Assembly (NCBI GenBank): GCA_035552275.1
Contig: DASZLR010000284.1
Span: 1-33,983, forward strand
Length of the DNA: 33,983 nt
Direction: 5' to 3'
Source of the DNA: DASVLX01 sp035552275
Lineage (GTDB): Bacteria > Actinomycetota > Actinomycetes > Mycobacteriales > Pseudonocardiaceae
The notes under the pieces are model-generated. The model made no database searches, was not told the origin of the DNA, and saw nothing but the letters and a program-made list of their open reading frames with translations. The translations under genes and the position numbers were made by a program. Shown here piece by piece: positions 1 through 6,795 of this stretch (its first letter is position 1; every line of letters begins with the position of its first letter).

Positions 1-240
1 ATGAAGGTGAGTGTGAGTTTGGCCGACGACGATGTCGTCTTCATCGACGAATACGTGCGGTCCCACCGTGCGCGGTCTCGCTCGGCGGCCATCCACGAGG
101 CCGTGGAGTTGCTGCGATCCGCTCAGTTGGCGGACGCATACGCCGCCGCCTGGGATGAATGGGAGGCCGACGGCGAAGCCGATGTGTGGGAGTCGGCCGT
201 TGGGGACGGCATCAACGGCGGCGCTGGCGGTCAGTCCTGA
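1..240 (+). CDS. mazE: MazE9-like ribbon-helix-helix antitoxin
   Basis: Predicted 79-residue antitoxin that would bind and neutralise the MazF-type toxin encoded next to it and autorepress the pair. The N-terminus (MKVSVSLADDDVVFIDEYV) is a short beta strand followed by helix, as in ribbon-helix-helix DNA-binding domains. The acidic tryptophan-containing tail (DEWEADGEADVWESAVGDG, about residues 52-70) resembles the toxin-binding tail of mycobacterial MazE9 (Rv2801A), which I recognise by sequence. The ATG is the first base of the window, so the start and promoter cannot be checked from upstream sequence. The stop codon TGA at 238-240 overlaps the toxin ATG at 240, which indicates translational coupling. 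Confidence 0.85.
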   Translation: MKVSVSLADDDVVFIDEYVRSHRARSRSAAIHEAVELLRSAQLADAYAAAWDEWEADGEADVWESAVGDGINGGAGGQS

Positions 241-587
241 TGCGTCGTGGCGAGATCCGGTACGTCGATCTTGATCCGGTGCGTGGATCCGAAGCGAACA
301 AACGCCGGCCGTCCGTCGTGGTGAGCAACGACGGCGCGAACATGACCGTCGACCGGCTCGGCCGGGGAATGGTCACGGTGGTGCCGGTGACCTCAAACAT
401 CGAACGCGTTTATCCGTTTCAGGTAATGCTCACCGCGCGGCGGTGCGGACTTCCGCGTGATTCCAAGGCGCAGGCCGAGCAGGTGCGCTCGGTCTCGGTC
501 GAGCGGGTGGGCAACCGGGCCGGCGTGCTGCCGCCAGAGGAGATGGCCCGGCTGGATGCCGCGCTGCGGTTGCACCTGGGGCTGTGA
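240..587 (+). CDS. mazF: MazF9-like mRNA interferase toxin
   Basis: Predicted 115-residue endoribonuclease toxin of the MazF/PemK fold. The start RRGEIRYVDLDPVRGSEANK, the RPSVVVSND strand and VVPVTSN are the family's conserved elements. The whole protein is close to mycobacterial MazF9 (Rv2801c), including the PFQV and KAQAEQ(V/I)RS segments. The length is normal and the frame intact, so it is probably active. The chosen ATG at 240 overlaps the antitoxin stop (TGATG). A longer frame opening at 159 would add 27 arginine-rich residues with no family match. It ends 31 bases before miaB. The cleavage sequence cannot be predicted from this reading. Confidence 0.88.
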   Translation: MRRGEIRYVDLDPVRGSEANKRRPSVVVSNDGANMTVDRLGRGMVTVVPVTSNIERVYPFQVMLTARRCGLPRDSKAQAEQVRSVSVERVGNRAGVLPPEEMARLDAALRLHLGL

Positions 588-606
588 TCGCAGGAAACGG
601 ACGCTC

Positions 607-612
607 TACCCT
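607..612 (+). promoter_or_regulatory. miaB -10 element, leaderless
   Basis: TACCCT fits the actinobacterial -10 pattern TANNNT and ends 6 bases before the miaB GTG at 619. There is no Shine-Dalgarno sequence in between. This spacing would put the first transcribed base at or next to the start codon. No convincing -35 is visible. Confidence 0.5.
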
Positions 613-618
613 GGTCAC

Positions 619-2109
619 GTGACAGCCCAGCCGGCCCGGAGCTACCAGATCCGCACCTACGGGTGCCAGATGAACGTGCACGATTCCGAGCGGCTGGCCG
701 GGCTGTTGGAACAGGCCGGATACGCGGCCGCGGCCGAGGACCAGACCCCCGACGTGGTGGTGTTCAACACCTGCGCGGTGCGGGAGAACGCGGACAACAA
801 GCTCTACGGCAACCTCGGCCGCCTGCGGCCGGCCAAGCTGGAGCACCCCGGCATGCAGATCGCGGTCGGCGGCTGCCTGGCGCAGAAGGACCGCGGCGAG
901 ATCGTCCGCCGGGCGCCCTGGGTGGACGTGGTGTTCGGCACGCACAACATCGGCTCGTTGCCCACCCTCCTCGACCGCGCCCGGCACAACGCCGAGGCGC
1001 AGGTGGAGATCCTCGAGTCGCTGGAAGTGTTTCCGTCCAGCCTGCCGGCCAAGCGGGACTCGGCCTATTCGGGCTGGGTGTCGGTTTCGGTGGGCTGCAA
1101 CAACACCTGCACGTTCTGCATCGTGCCTTCGTTGCGCGGCAAGGAATCCGACCGTCGGCCGGGCGAGGTGCTGGCCGAGGTCGAGGCGCTGGTCGGCGAG
1201 GGTGTGCTGGAAGTGACCCTATTGGGGCAGAACGTGAATTCCTACGGCGTCGAGTTCGGCGACCGGTTCGCGTTCGGCAAGCTGTTGCGCTCCTGCGGCC
1301 GGGTGGACGGCCTGGAGCGGGTGCGGTTCACCTCGCCGCACCCCAAGGATTTCACCGACGACGTGATCGCGGCGATGGCGCAGACACCGAACGTGTGCCA
1401 CCAGCTGCACATGCCGTTGCAGTCCGGATCGGACCGGGTGCTGCGGGCGATGCGCCGCTCCTACCGATCCGACCGGTATCTCGGCATCATCGACAAGGTG
1501 CGGCAGGCGATGCCGGACGCGGCGATCACCACCGACATCATCGTCGGCTTCCCCGGCGAGACCGAGGCCGATTTCCAGGCCACCCTGGATGTCGTGCGGG
1601 CGGCCCGGTTCTCCAGCGCGTTCACCTTCCAGTACTCGAAGCGGCCCGGGACGCCCGCCGCCGAACTGGCTGACCAGGTGTCCAAGGCGGTCGTGCAGGA
1701 CCGCTACGAGCGGCTGGTCGAGGCGCAGGAGGCGATCTCCTGGGAGCTCAACCGGGAACTCGTCGGGCGCACCGTCGAAGTGTTGGTCGCCGAAGGCGAG
1801 GGTCGCAAGGACGGCCAGACGCACCGGATGAGCGGACGGGCCCGGGATGGCCGGCTGGTGCATTTCGCCCCTGGTGCCGCGGCAGCCGAGATCCGGCCCG
1901 GCGACGTGGTGCGCACCGTGATCAGCTATGGCGCGCCGCACCACTTGGTCGCCGATGGTCCCCTGGTCGACCACCGCCGGACCAGGGCCGGCGACAACTG
2001 GGCCGAGGGCATCCGGCCGAAGACCTCCGGGGTGAGCCTGGGCCTGCCGTCGTTCGGCGGTCCAGCGCCGAACGTGGCGACGAGTGCGGAAGGGTGCGCG
2101 GTCCGATGA
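619..2109 (+). CDS. miaB: tRNA-2-methylthio-N6-dimethylallyladenosine synthase MiaB
   Basis: Radical-SAM methylthiotransferase of 496 residues that adds a methylthio group to C2 of i6A37 in tRNAs reading codons that begin with U. The N-terminal UPF0004 domain has its three iron-sulfur ligands C16 (TYGCQMN), C52 (FNTCAVRE) and C86 (GGCLAQ). The radical-SAM CxxxCxxC is C160, C164 and C167. A C-terminal TRAM domain lies at about residues 370-440, followed by a poorly conserved tail of about 55 residues. The GTG at 619 was chosen because the protein then begins just before the conserved YQIRTYGCQMN. The in-frame extension upstream runs back through mazF. MiaA, which makes its substrate, is encoded 2.9 kb downstream. 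Confidence 0.96.
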   Translation: MTAQPARSYQIRTYGCQMNVHDSERLAGLLEQAGYAAAAEDQTPDVVVFNTCAVRENADNKLYGNLGRLRPAKLEHPGMQIAVGGCLAQKDRGEIVRRAPWVDVVFGTHNIGSLPTLLDRARHNAEAQVEILESLEVFPSSLPAKRDSAYSGWVSVSVGCNNTCTFCIVPSLRGKESDRRPGEVLAEVEALVGEGVLEVTLLGQNVNSYGVEFGDRFAFGKLLRSCGRVDGLERVRFTSPHPKDFTDDVIAAMAQTPNVCHQLHMPLQSGSDRVLRAMRRSYRSDRYLGIIDKVRQAMPDAAITTDIIVGFPGETEADFQATLDVVRAARFSSAFTFQYSKRPGTPAAELADQVSKAVVQDRYERLVEAQEAISWELNRELVGRTVEVLVAEGEGRKDGQTHRMSGRARDGRLVHFAPGAAAAEIRPGDVVRTVISYGAPHHLVADGPLVDHRRTRAGDNWAEGIRPKTSGVSLGLPSFGGPAPNVATSAEGCAVR

Positions 2110-2630
2110 CGTCCCACGATGGCGGCGCCGAGAATGGTGGGCTGGCCCACCTGCGCGAGCAGATCGACCAGGTGGAGCGGGGCGTGCTGCGCCGCATCGA
2201 CCCCGGCGCCAAGGCGATGGTCATCGCGGTGGCGGTGTTCGTGCTGGTGATCGCCGCGCTGCTGCCCTGGGTGCACGGCGTGCCCGGCTGGCAGGTGCTG
2301 GTCGACGGGCCGAACACGGGCAGCAAGGCCGACATCGTGCCCAGGGTGTTCGGGATCGGCGTGTACGTGTTCGGCGTGCTGGGCTCAGCGGTCGCGCTGG
2401 GCACCCGCCGGTGGGGTGTGGCGTGGATCTGCTCGTTCGGCTGTGGCGTGTCGACGGTACTGGGCCTGGTCTCGCTGTGGTCGCAGCAGACCTCGGCCAG
2501 CCATCAGCCCGGCCCCGGACCGGGCGCCGGGCTGATCCTGGCCGTGCTGTGCATGCTCGTGCTCGCGGTGAACTGGGCCCGCACCGTGTGGTCGCGTCCC
2601 GGCGGCGTGTTCAACCGCCCCACCGACTGA
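2106..2630 (+). CDS. Four-helix membrane protein, Rv2732c-like
   Basis: Predicted 174-residue integral membrane protein of unknown function. Residues 1-35 are polar and probably cytoplasmic. Hydrophobic segments follow at about 37-55, 84-100, 105-125 and 140-157, with a short basic C-terminus. The ATG at 2106 overlaps the miaB stop (ATGA) and has a GGAAGGG about 11 bases upstream. An in-frame GTG at 2094 is the alternative start. Its position directly after miaB matches the conserved membrane protein Rv2732c of Mycobacterium tuberculosis, so the pairing is old, but no role in tRNA modification is shown. It converges on the DUF349 gene with only 3 bases between stop codons. Confidence 0.82.
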   Translation: MTSHDGGAENGGLAHLREQIDQVERGVLRRIDPGAKAMVIAVAVFVLVIAALLPWVHGVPGWQVLVDGPNTGSKADIVPRVFGIGVYVFGVLGSAVALGTRRWGVAWICSFGCGVSTVLGLVSLWSQQTSASHQPGPGPGAGLILAVLCMLVLAVNWARTVWSRPGGVFNRPTD

Positions 2631-2633
2631 CGC

Positions 2634-4013
2634 TCAGCGGGTCGCGACCGCGTTCTCGGCCGCAGCCAACCATTCCCGCCACTGCGCCGCCTGGGCCTCC
2701 GCCTGCTCGGCGCGCCGCTTGTCGCCGGCCGCACGGGCCTTCGCCGCCTGCGTCTCGAACTGCTCGACCCGCTCACGGAACTGCGCGGCCCGGGCCACCG
2801 CCTCCGGGTCGGTGCGTCGCCACCGCTGGTCCGCCGCGCCGCGCACCCGCTCCTCGATGGCCCGCAGCCGGCCTTCCAGCGTCCGCACCTGCTCCCTGGG
2901 CACCTTGCCGATCTGGTCCCACTGGGCCTGCACCCGGTGCAGCGCCGCCCGCGCCGCGCCCAGGTCGGCCGCCGGGTCGATCGACTCCGCTTCGGTGAGC
3001 AGCTCCTCCTTGCGCTTGGCGTTGTCGCCGAGTTCGGCGTCCCGCTCGTTGAAGGCCGCCGACCGGCGGGCGAAGAACTGGTCCTGCGCCGCCCGGAACT
3101 CCTGCCACAGCGCGTCGTCGGCGTCCTTGGGCGCCCGTCCGGCCGCCTTCCAGTCCGCCATCAGGTCCTTGTAGCGGGTCGCGGTCGCCGCCCAGTCGTC
3201 CGAGTCGGCGATCCGCTGGGCCTCCTCGACCAGTTCCTGCTTGCGGGTCTTGGCGGTCGCGCGCTGCCGGTCCAGGTCGGCGAAGTGCGCGCCGCGCCGC
3301 CGGTTGAACGCGTCCCGCGCCTTGGCGAACCGCTTCCACAGCTGCTCGTCGGTCTTGCGGTCGACGCCCTTGATGCCCTTCCACTCGTCCAGGATGGCGC
3401 GCAGCCGGTCACCGGAGGGCTTCCACTGCGTCGACTCCGAGCCGATCTGCTCGGCCTCCCCGACCAACGCCTCCTTGCGCGCGATCGCCTCGGCCCGCGC
3501 CGCGTCCCGGGCTTCCCGGTTCGCCCGCAGCGCGCCTTCCGCCTCGCCGATGAGGTATTCGGCGCGCGCCCGCAACGCCGCCAGGTCGCCTACCACCGCC
3601 GCCTCGGGCAGCGATTCCAGCAGGTGCCGGGCCGAGGTCAGGGTTTGCTTGGGATCGCCGTTGCCAGCCGCCAGCCGGGTGTGCAGCAACTCGGCCTCGG
3701 TGCGCACGTCGTCAAACCGGCGGGCGTAGTGGATCAGCCCCTCGGTCGGGTCACCGGCCTGCCAGGAGCCGACCGCGCGCTCGCCGTCCTCGGTGCGCAC
3801 GTAGACCGTGCCGTCGGCGTCCACCCGGCCCCACCGCTCCGGGTTCGATTCGGCCAGCGGGACCTCCGGCGGCGCGCCCGCGGCGGTAGCCGAGGGAGTT
3901 GATGAGTTGTTCGGTGTCGAGACTTTCGGTGTCGAGACTGTGGACGGTGCCAGTTGCGCCGGGGTCGGCGCCGTCGTCGCCTCTGCCTCGTTGACCGTGT
4001 CCTGGTCCGCCAT
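2634..4013 (-). CDS. DUF349 domain protein, Rv2731-like
   Basis: Alanine- and arginine-rich protein of 459 residues containing several DUF349 units. Each unit is a charged three-helix repeat with the recurring pattern W(K/D)..G....(K/R)..D..LW..F..A.D.F...R (for example WKGIKGVDRKTDEQLWKRF). It is probably largely coiled coil and soluble. Residues about 8-55 are a low-complexity Ala/Thr/Pro/Ser linker. The start at 4013 is preceded by a GAGGAGG about 6-8 bases upstream; upstream in-frame codons lack a ribosome site. The matching gene at this locus in mycobacteria is Rv2731. Its biochemical role is not established. The linker holds a perfect 15-bp tandem repeat, listed separately. Confidence 0.9.
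   Translation of the reverse strand: MADQDTVNEAEATTAPTPAQLAPSTVSTPKVSTPNNSSTPSATAAGAPPEVPLAESNPERWGRVDADGTVYVRTEDGERAVGSWQAGDPTEGLIHYARRFDDVRTEAELLHTRLAAGNGDPKQTLTSARHLLESLPEAAVVGDLAALRARAEYLIGEAEGALRANREARDAARAEAIARKEALVGEAEQIGSESTQWKPSGDRLRAILDEWKGIKGVDRKTDEQLWKRFAKARDAFNRRRGAHFADLDRQRATAKTRKQELVEEAQRIADSDDWAATATRYKDLMADWKAAGRAPKDADDALWQEFRAAQDQFFARRSAAFNERDAELGDNAKRKEELLTEAESIDPAADLGAARAALHRVQAQWDQIGKVPREQVRTLEGRLRAIEERVRGAADQRWRRTDPEAVARAAQFRERVEQFETQAAKARAAGDKRRAEQAEAQAAQWREWLAAAENAVATR
3910..3939. repeat. 15-bp tandem duplication in DUF349 gene
   Basis: TTCGGTGTCGAGACT occurs twice without a mismatch, at 3910-3924 and 3925-3939. On the coding (minus) strand it specifies VSTPK followed by VSTPN, so the duplication keeps the frame and lengthens the Pro/Ser/Thr linker. 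Confidence 0.9.
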
Positions 4014-4268
4014 CGTGGCTCCTCCTCTGCCCACCGTCGTACTGCGGGGCCCATCCTGGACCCGGGAGCCCCACCAATGGATGAGACCCGTGCAATCCTG
4101 CTCCACCGGCTGTGCGGTGTGGTACCACGGCCGCATCTAAACAGGTCAACGTCGCCGCCGGTACTCCGCGTCAAGGACCGTGGCTGATCGGCGACCACAT
4201 GGCCGGCGGAGCGTCGCCAACCGGCTGCGCTCCGTATCGCTGTGGCCCGGCGGGTAGCCTCGGCCGTC
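4014..4268. other. Divergent intergenic region, DUF349 gene to LigB-like gene
   Basis: These 255 bases separate two divergent genes. The only structures I see are a perfect 10-bp palindrome GTGGTACCAC at 4119-4128, the ribosome site of the DUF349 gene next to 4013, and the -10 of the LigB-like gene at 4255-4260. No small gene or RNA is supported. Confidence 0.5.
4255..4260 (+). promoter_or_regulatory. -10 element of LigB-like gene, leaderless
   Basis: TAGCCT ends 8 bases before the GTG at 4269. No Shine-Dalgarno sequence lies between them. Confidence 0.45.
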
Positions 4269-5015
4269 GTGATTGTGCGCGCCGCGGTGGTCCCGCATCC
4301 ACCGTTGCTGGTGCCCGAACTCGTGGCCGGCGCGGTCGCCGACACCCACGAAGTGCGCTCGGCATGCTTGACGGCGGCCGGCGCACTGGCGGAGGTCGCC
4401 GGCGACTGGCTGGCGGTGGCGGCTGATCCAGCCGGTCCGGCGGTGATCGAGCCCAGCGCGGTCGGCACATTCCTGGGCTACGGCGTGCACGTGCCGGTGG
4501 CGCTGTCCGAAGGGCCGCTGTCCGAAGGGCTCCCCGGCGCCGACGCCAGCCTGCCGTTGCCCGCGCTGCTGGCCGGCTGGCTGCGCGGCGCGGTGGGCGC
4601 GCGGACGGTTCGGGTCCGGCTGATCGCTCCCGAGCTGTCCACGTCGGCGTGTCGTCGCCTGGGCGCGGACCTGTTCGAGACCGCCGTCGAGTCGGCAGAT
4701 CCGGTGGGTTTGCTGGTGCTCGGCGACGGCTCGAACCGGCACACCGAACGTGCGCCGGCCCGGCCGGACGATCGGGCCGCCGGTTTCGACGCGGAGGTGG
4801 CGGCCGCGCTAGCCGACGCCGATTCGCCGCGGTTGCTCAAGCTGGACGCCGCACTGGCCGGCGAACTCGGCGCGGTCGGCCGCGCCGCCTGGCAGGTGCT
4901 GGCCGGGGTCGGCGCCGCATCCGGCGTGCCATGGCGGGCGCGGGCGCTGTACGACGCCGCGCCGTTCGGAGTGGCGTACCACGTCGCCGTCTGGGAGCCG
5001 GCGGTCGGTTCGTAG
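4269..5015 (+). CDS. LigB-like (class III extradiol dioxygenase B fold) protein, Rv2728c-like
   Basis: Predicted 248-residue protein whose N-terminus (RAAVVPHPPLLVPELVAG) is typical of the LigB/MEMO fold found in class III extradiol dioxygenase B subunits. The PHPP motif supplies the histidine that in dioxygenases binds iron. A later segment (VGLLVLGDGSNRHTERAP, about residues 147-164) resembles the usual (G)DLSHR second motif. The gene corresponds to Rv2728c, which also sits before miaA. Substrate and activity are unknown, and catalysis should not be assumed. The GTG at 4269 was chosen because of the -10 at 4255-4260. GTG 4275 or 4242 are alternatives. The stop TAG at 5013 is part of the presumed miaA -10. 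Confidence 0.8.
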   Translation: MIVRAAVVPHPPLLVPELVAGAVADTHEVRSACLTAAGALAEVAGDWLAVAADPAGPAVIEPSAVGTFLGYGVHVPVALSEGPLSEGLPGADASLPLPALLAGWLRGAVGARTVRVRLIAPELSTSACRRLGADLFETAVESADPVGLLVLGDGSNRHTERAPARPDDRAAGFDAEVAAALADADSPRLLKLDAALAGELGAVGRAAWQVLAGVGAASGVPWRARALYDAAPFGVAYHVAVWEPAVGS

Positions 5016-5018
5016 GCT
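5013..5018 (+). promoter_or_regulatory. -10 element before miaA
   Basis: TAGGCT includes the TAG stop codon of the upstream gene and ends 8 bases before a GTGATG at 5027. That GTGATG belongs to the first copy of a 14-bp duplication and is not in the miaA frame. Confidence 0.45.
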
Positions 5019-5046
5019 GGGAAACCGTGATGGGGAAACCGTGATG
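5019..5046 (+). repeat. Perfect 14-bp tandem duplication over the miaA start
   Basis: GGGAAACCGTGATG occurs at 5019-5032 and again at 5033-5046. Each copy ends in a GTGATG start pair. Because 14 is not a multiple of 3, the first pair opens a different frame: GTG 5027 reads V-M-G-K-P and stops at TGA 5042-5044, which overlaps the miaA ATG at 5044. Confidence 0.92.
5027..5044 (+). CDS. Possible five-codon leader minicistron of miaA
   Basis: Five codons (V-M-G-K-P) plus a stop arise from the first copy of the 14-bp duplication. The GTG lies at leaderless distance from the -10 at 5013-5018. The stop TGA at 5042-5044 shares its last base with the miaA ATG (TGATG), the arrangement used for termination-reinitiation coupling. 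Whether it is translated is inference. Confidence 0.3.
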   Translation: MMGKP

Positions 5047-5955
5047 TCGGGTCAGCTCCGGCCGATCGCGCTCGTCGGGCCGACCGCCGCCGGCAAGTCC
5101 GACCTGGGCGTGCGGTTGGCGCGCGCGCTGGGCGGTGAGGTCGTCAACGCCGACGCGATGCAGCTGTATCGCGGTATGGACATCGGCACCGCCAAGCTCA
5201 CCGAGGCCGAGCGCCAGGGCGTGCCGCACCATCTGCTGGATGTCCTGGACGTCACCGAAACCGCGTCGGTGGCCGCGTACCAGCGAGAAGCCCGCCAGGT
5301 GCTGGCCGACCTACTGGCCGCCGGCCGGACGCCGATCGTGGTCGGCGGTTCCGGCCTGTACGTGCGGGCGCTGTTCGATGATCTGGACTTTCCCGGCACC
5401 GATCCGGCGATCCGGCAGCGGCTGGACGCCGAGCTCGCCGAGGTGGGCACGGCCGTGCTGCACGAGCGGCTGACCGAGCGCGATCCGGCCGCCGCGGCGG
5501 CGATCCTGCCCGGCAACGGGCGGCGGATCGTGCGTGCGCTGGAGGTGATCGAGCTGACCGGCCGGCCGTTCTCGGCCTCGTTGCCGACGCCCGGTCCGGC
5601 CCGGTTCGGCGCGGCGCTGATCGGCGTGGACCGGGAGCCCGCCGAGCTGGACGAGCGGGTCGACCTGCGGGTGGGCCGGATGTTCGCCGCCGGTCTGGTC
5701 GATGAGGTGGCGGCGCTGGCGCGGCGTGGACTGCGCGAGGGCCGGACGGCGTCCCGGGCGCTGGGTTATCAGCAGGTGCTGGCCGCGTTCGACGGTGAGC
5801 ACGACCTGGCCGTCGCCGCCGAGGAGACGGCGAGGGCGACCCGGCGGTTCGTCCGTCGGCAGCGATCCTGGTTCCGACGCGACCGGCGCGTCGTCTGGCT
5901 GGACGCCGGCGGTCCGGACCCGTTCGCCGACATCCTGCGCGTGGCCGGCACGTAA
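5044..5955 (+). CDS. miaA: tRNA dimethylallyltransferase MiaA
   Basis: Transfers a dimethylallyl group from DMAPP to N6 of A37 in tRNAs reading UNN codons, producing the substrate of MiaB. The protein has 303 residues. The P-loop GPTAAGKS is at residues 12-19, followed by VNADAMQLYRGMDIGTAK, PHHLLDVLD and VGGSGLYVRAL, all family signatures. The C-terminus keeps RALGYQQ and the RRFVRRQRSWFRRD segment that contacts tRNA. The start is either ATG 5044 or the adjacent in-frame GTG 5041. ATG 5044 is preferred because of the overlapping TGATG. There is no clear Shine-Dalgarno sequence, so expression probably relied on a leaderless mRNA before the 14-bp duplication. The stop TAA at 5953 lies inside the dapF -10. 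Confidence 0.96.
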   Translation: MSGQLRPIALVGPTAAGKSDLGVRLARALGGEVVNADAMQLYRGMDIGTAKLTEAERQGVPHHLLDVLDVTETASVAAYQREARQVLADLLAAGRTPIVVGGSGLYVRALFDDLDFPGTDPAIRQRLDAELAEVGTAVLHERLTERDPAAAAAILPGNGRRIVRALEVIELTGRPFSASLPTPGPARFGAALIGVDREPAELDERVDLRVGRMFAAGLVDEVAALARRGLREGRTASRALGYQQVLAAFDGEHDLAVAAEETARATRRFVRRQRSWFRRDRRVVWLDAGGPDPFADILRVAGT

Positions 5956-5958
5956 TCT
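5953..5958 (+). promoter_or_regulatory. dapF -10 element, leaderless
   Basis: TAATCT contains the TAA stop codon of miaA and ends 6 bases before the dapF GTG at 5965. No Shine-Dalgarno sequence is present. Confidence 0.5.
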
Positions 5959-5964
5959 GGACCG

Positions 5965-6795
5965 GTGCGCGGAGTGGAGTTCGTCAAGGGGCACGGCACG
6001 CAGAACGATTTCGTGCTGCTGCCCGATCCCGACGACGCCTTGCGGCTGAATGAGGCGCGGGTGCGTGCGCTGTGCGACCGGCAGCGTGGCCTCGGCGCGG
6101 ACGGTGTGCTGCGGGTGGTGCGCGCCGCCCGGATCGGTTTCATCGGCGCGGATTCGGTCGAGTGGTTCATGGACTACCGCAACGCGGACGGCTCGATCGC
6201 CGAGATGTGCGGCAACGGCGCGCGGGTCTTCGCCCGCTACCTGGTGGACACCGGCCTCGCCAAGCCGGGCGAGTTCGCGATCGGCACCCGGGCCGGGGTT
6301 CGGCCGGTGACCGTGCACGACGACGGCGCCGTCACTGTCGGGATGGGTCCGGCGCGGGTGTTCGGCCAGTCCGTCGCCACGGTCGATGGCCGCACGTTTC
6401 CCGGAATCGCCGTCGATGTCGGCAATCCGCATCTCGTCTGCGTGTTGGATGCCGATATCACCGAGCTGGATCTGAGTACGCCGCCCGGCCATGATCCGGC
6501 GGTGTTCCCGCACGGCGTCAACATCGAGTTCGTCAATCCGATCGAGGCCGGACGGCTGCGGATGCGGGTGCACGAGCGCGGCGTGGGGGAGACCCGCTCC
6601 TGCGGCACCGGGACGGTCGCGGCCGTCGCCGCCACGCTGCACCTGGCCGGCCAGGCGACCGGAGAATCCATTGTGGATGTTCCCGGTGGCACTGTCCGGG
6701 TGGTCATCGCCGCCGACAACAGCACGTTGACCGGTCCCGCCGTGTTCGTCGCCGCCGGCGAGTTGGACGCCGACTGGTGGGCTCAGGCGGACTGA
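5965..6795 (+). CDS. dapF: Diaminopimelate epimerase DapF
   Basis: Converts LL-diaminopimelate to meso-diaminopimelate for lysine and peptidoglycan synthesis, in the cytoplasm and without cofactor. The 276-residue protein has both catalytic cysteines: C82 in EMCGNGAR and C213 in ETRSCGTGT. Other family blocks are FVKGHGTQNDF at the start, RQRGLGADG, and VDVGNPHLV. GTG 5965 is chosen because the protein then starts directly at the first conserved strand. It lies 9 bases after the miaA stop. Its last 13 bases overlap the end of the convergent MFS gene. The miaA-dapF order is the same in mycobacteria. Confidence 0.96.
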   Translation: MRGVEFVKGHGTQNDFVLLPDPDDALRLNEARVRALCDRQRGLGADGVLRVVRAARIGFIGADSVEWFMDYRNADGSIAEMCGNGARVFARYLVDTGLAKPGEFAIGTRAGVRPVTVHDDGAVTVGMGPARVFGQSVATVDGRTFPGIAVDVGNPHLVCVLDADITELDLSTPPGHDPAVFPHGVNIEFVNPIEAGRLRMRVHERGVGETRSCGTGTVAAVAATLHLAGQATGESIVDVPGGTVRVVIAADNSTLTGPAVFVAAGELDADWWAQAD

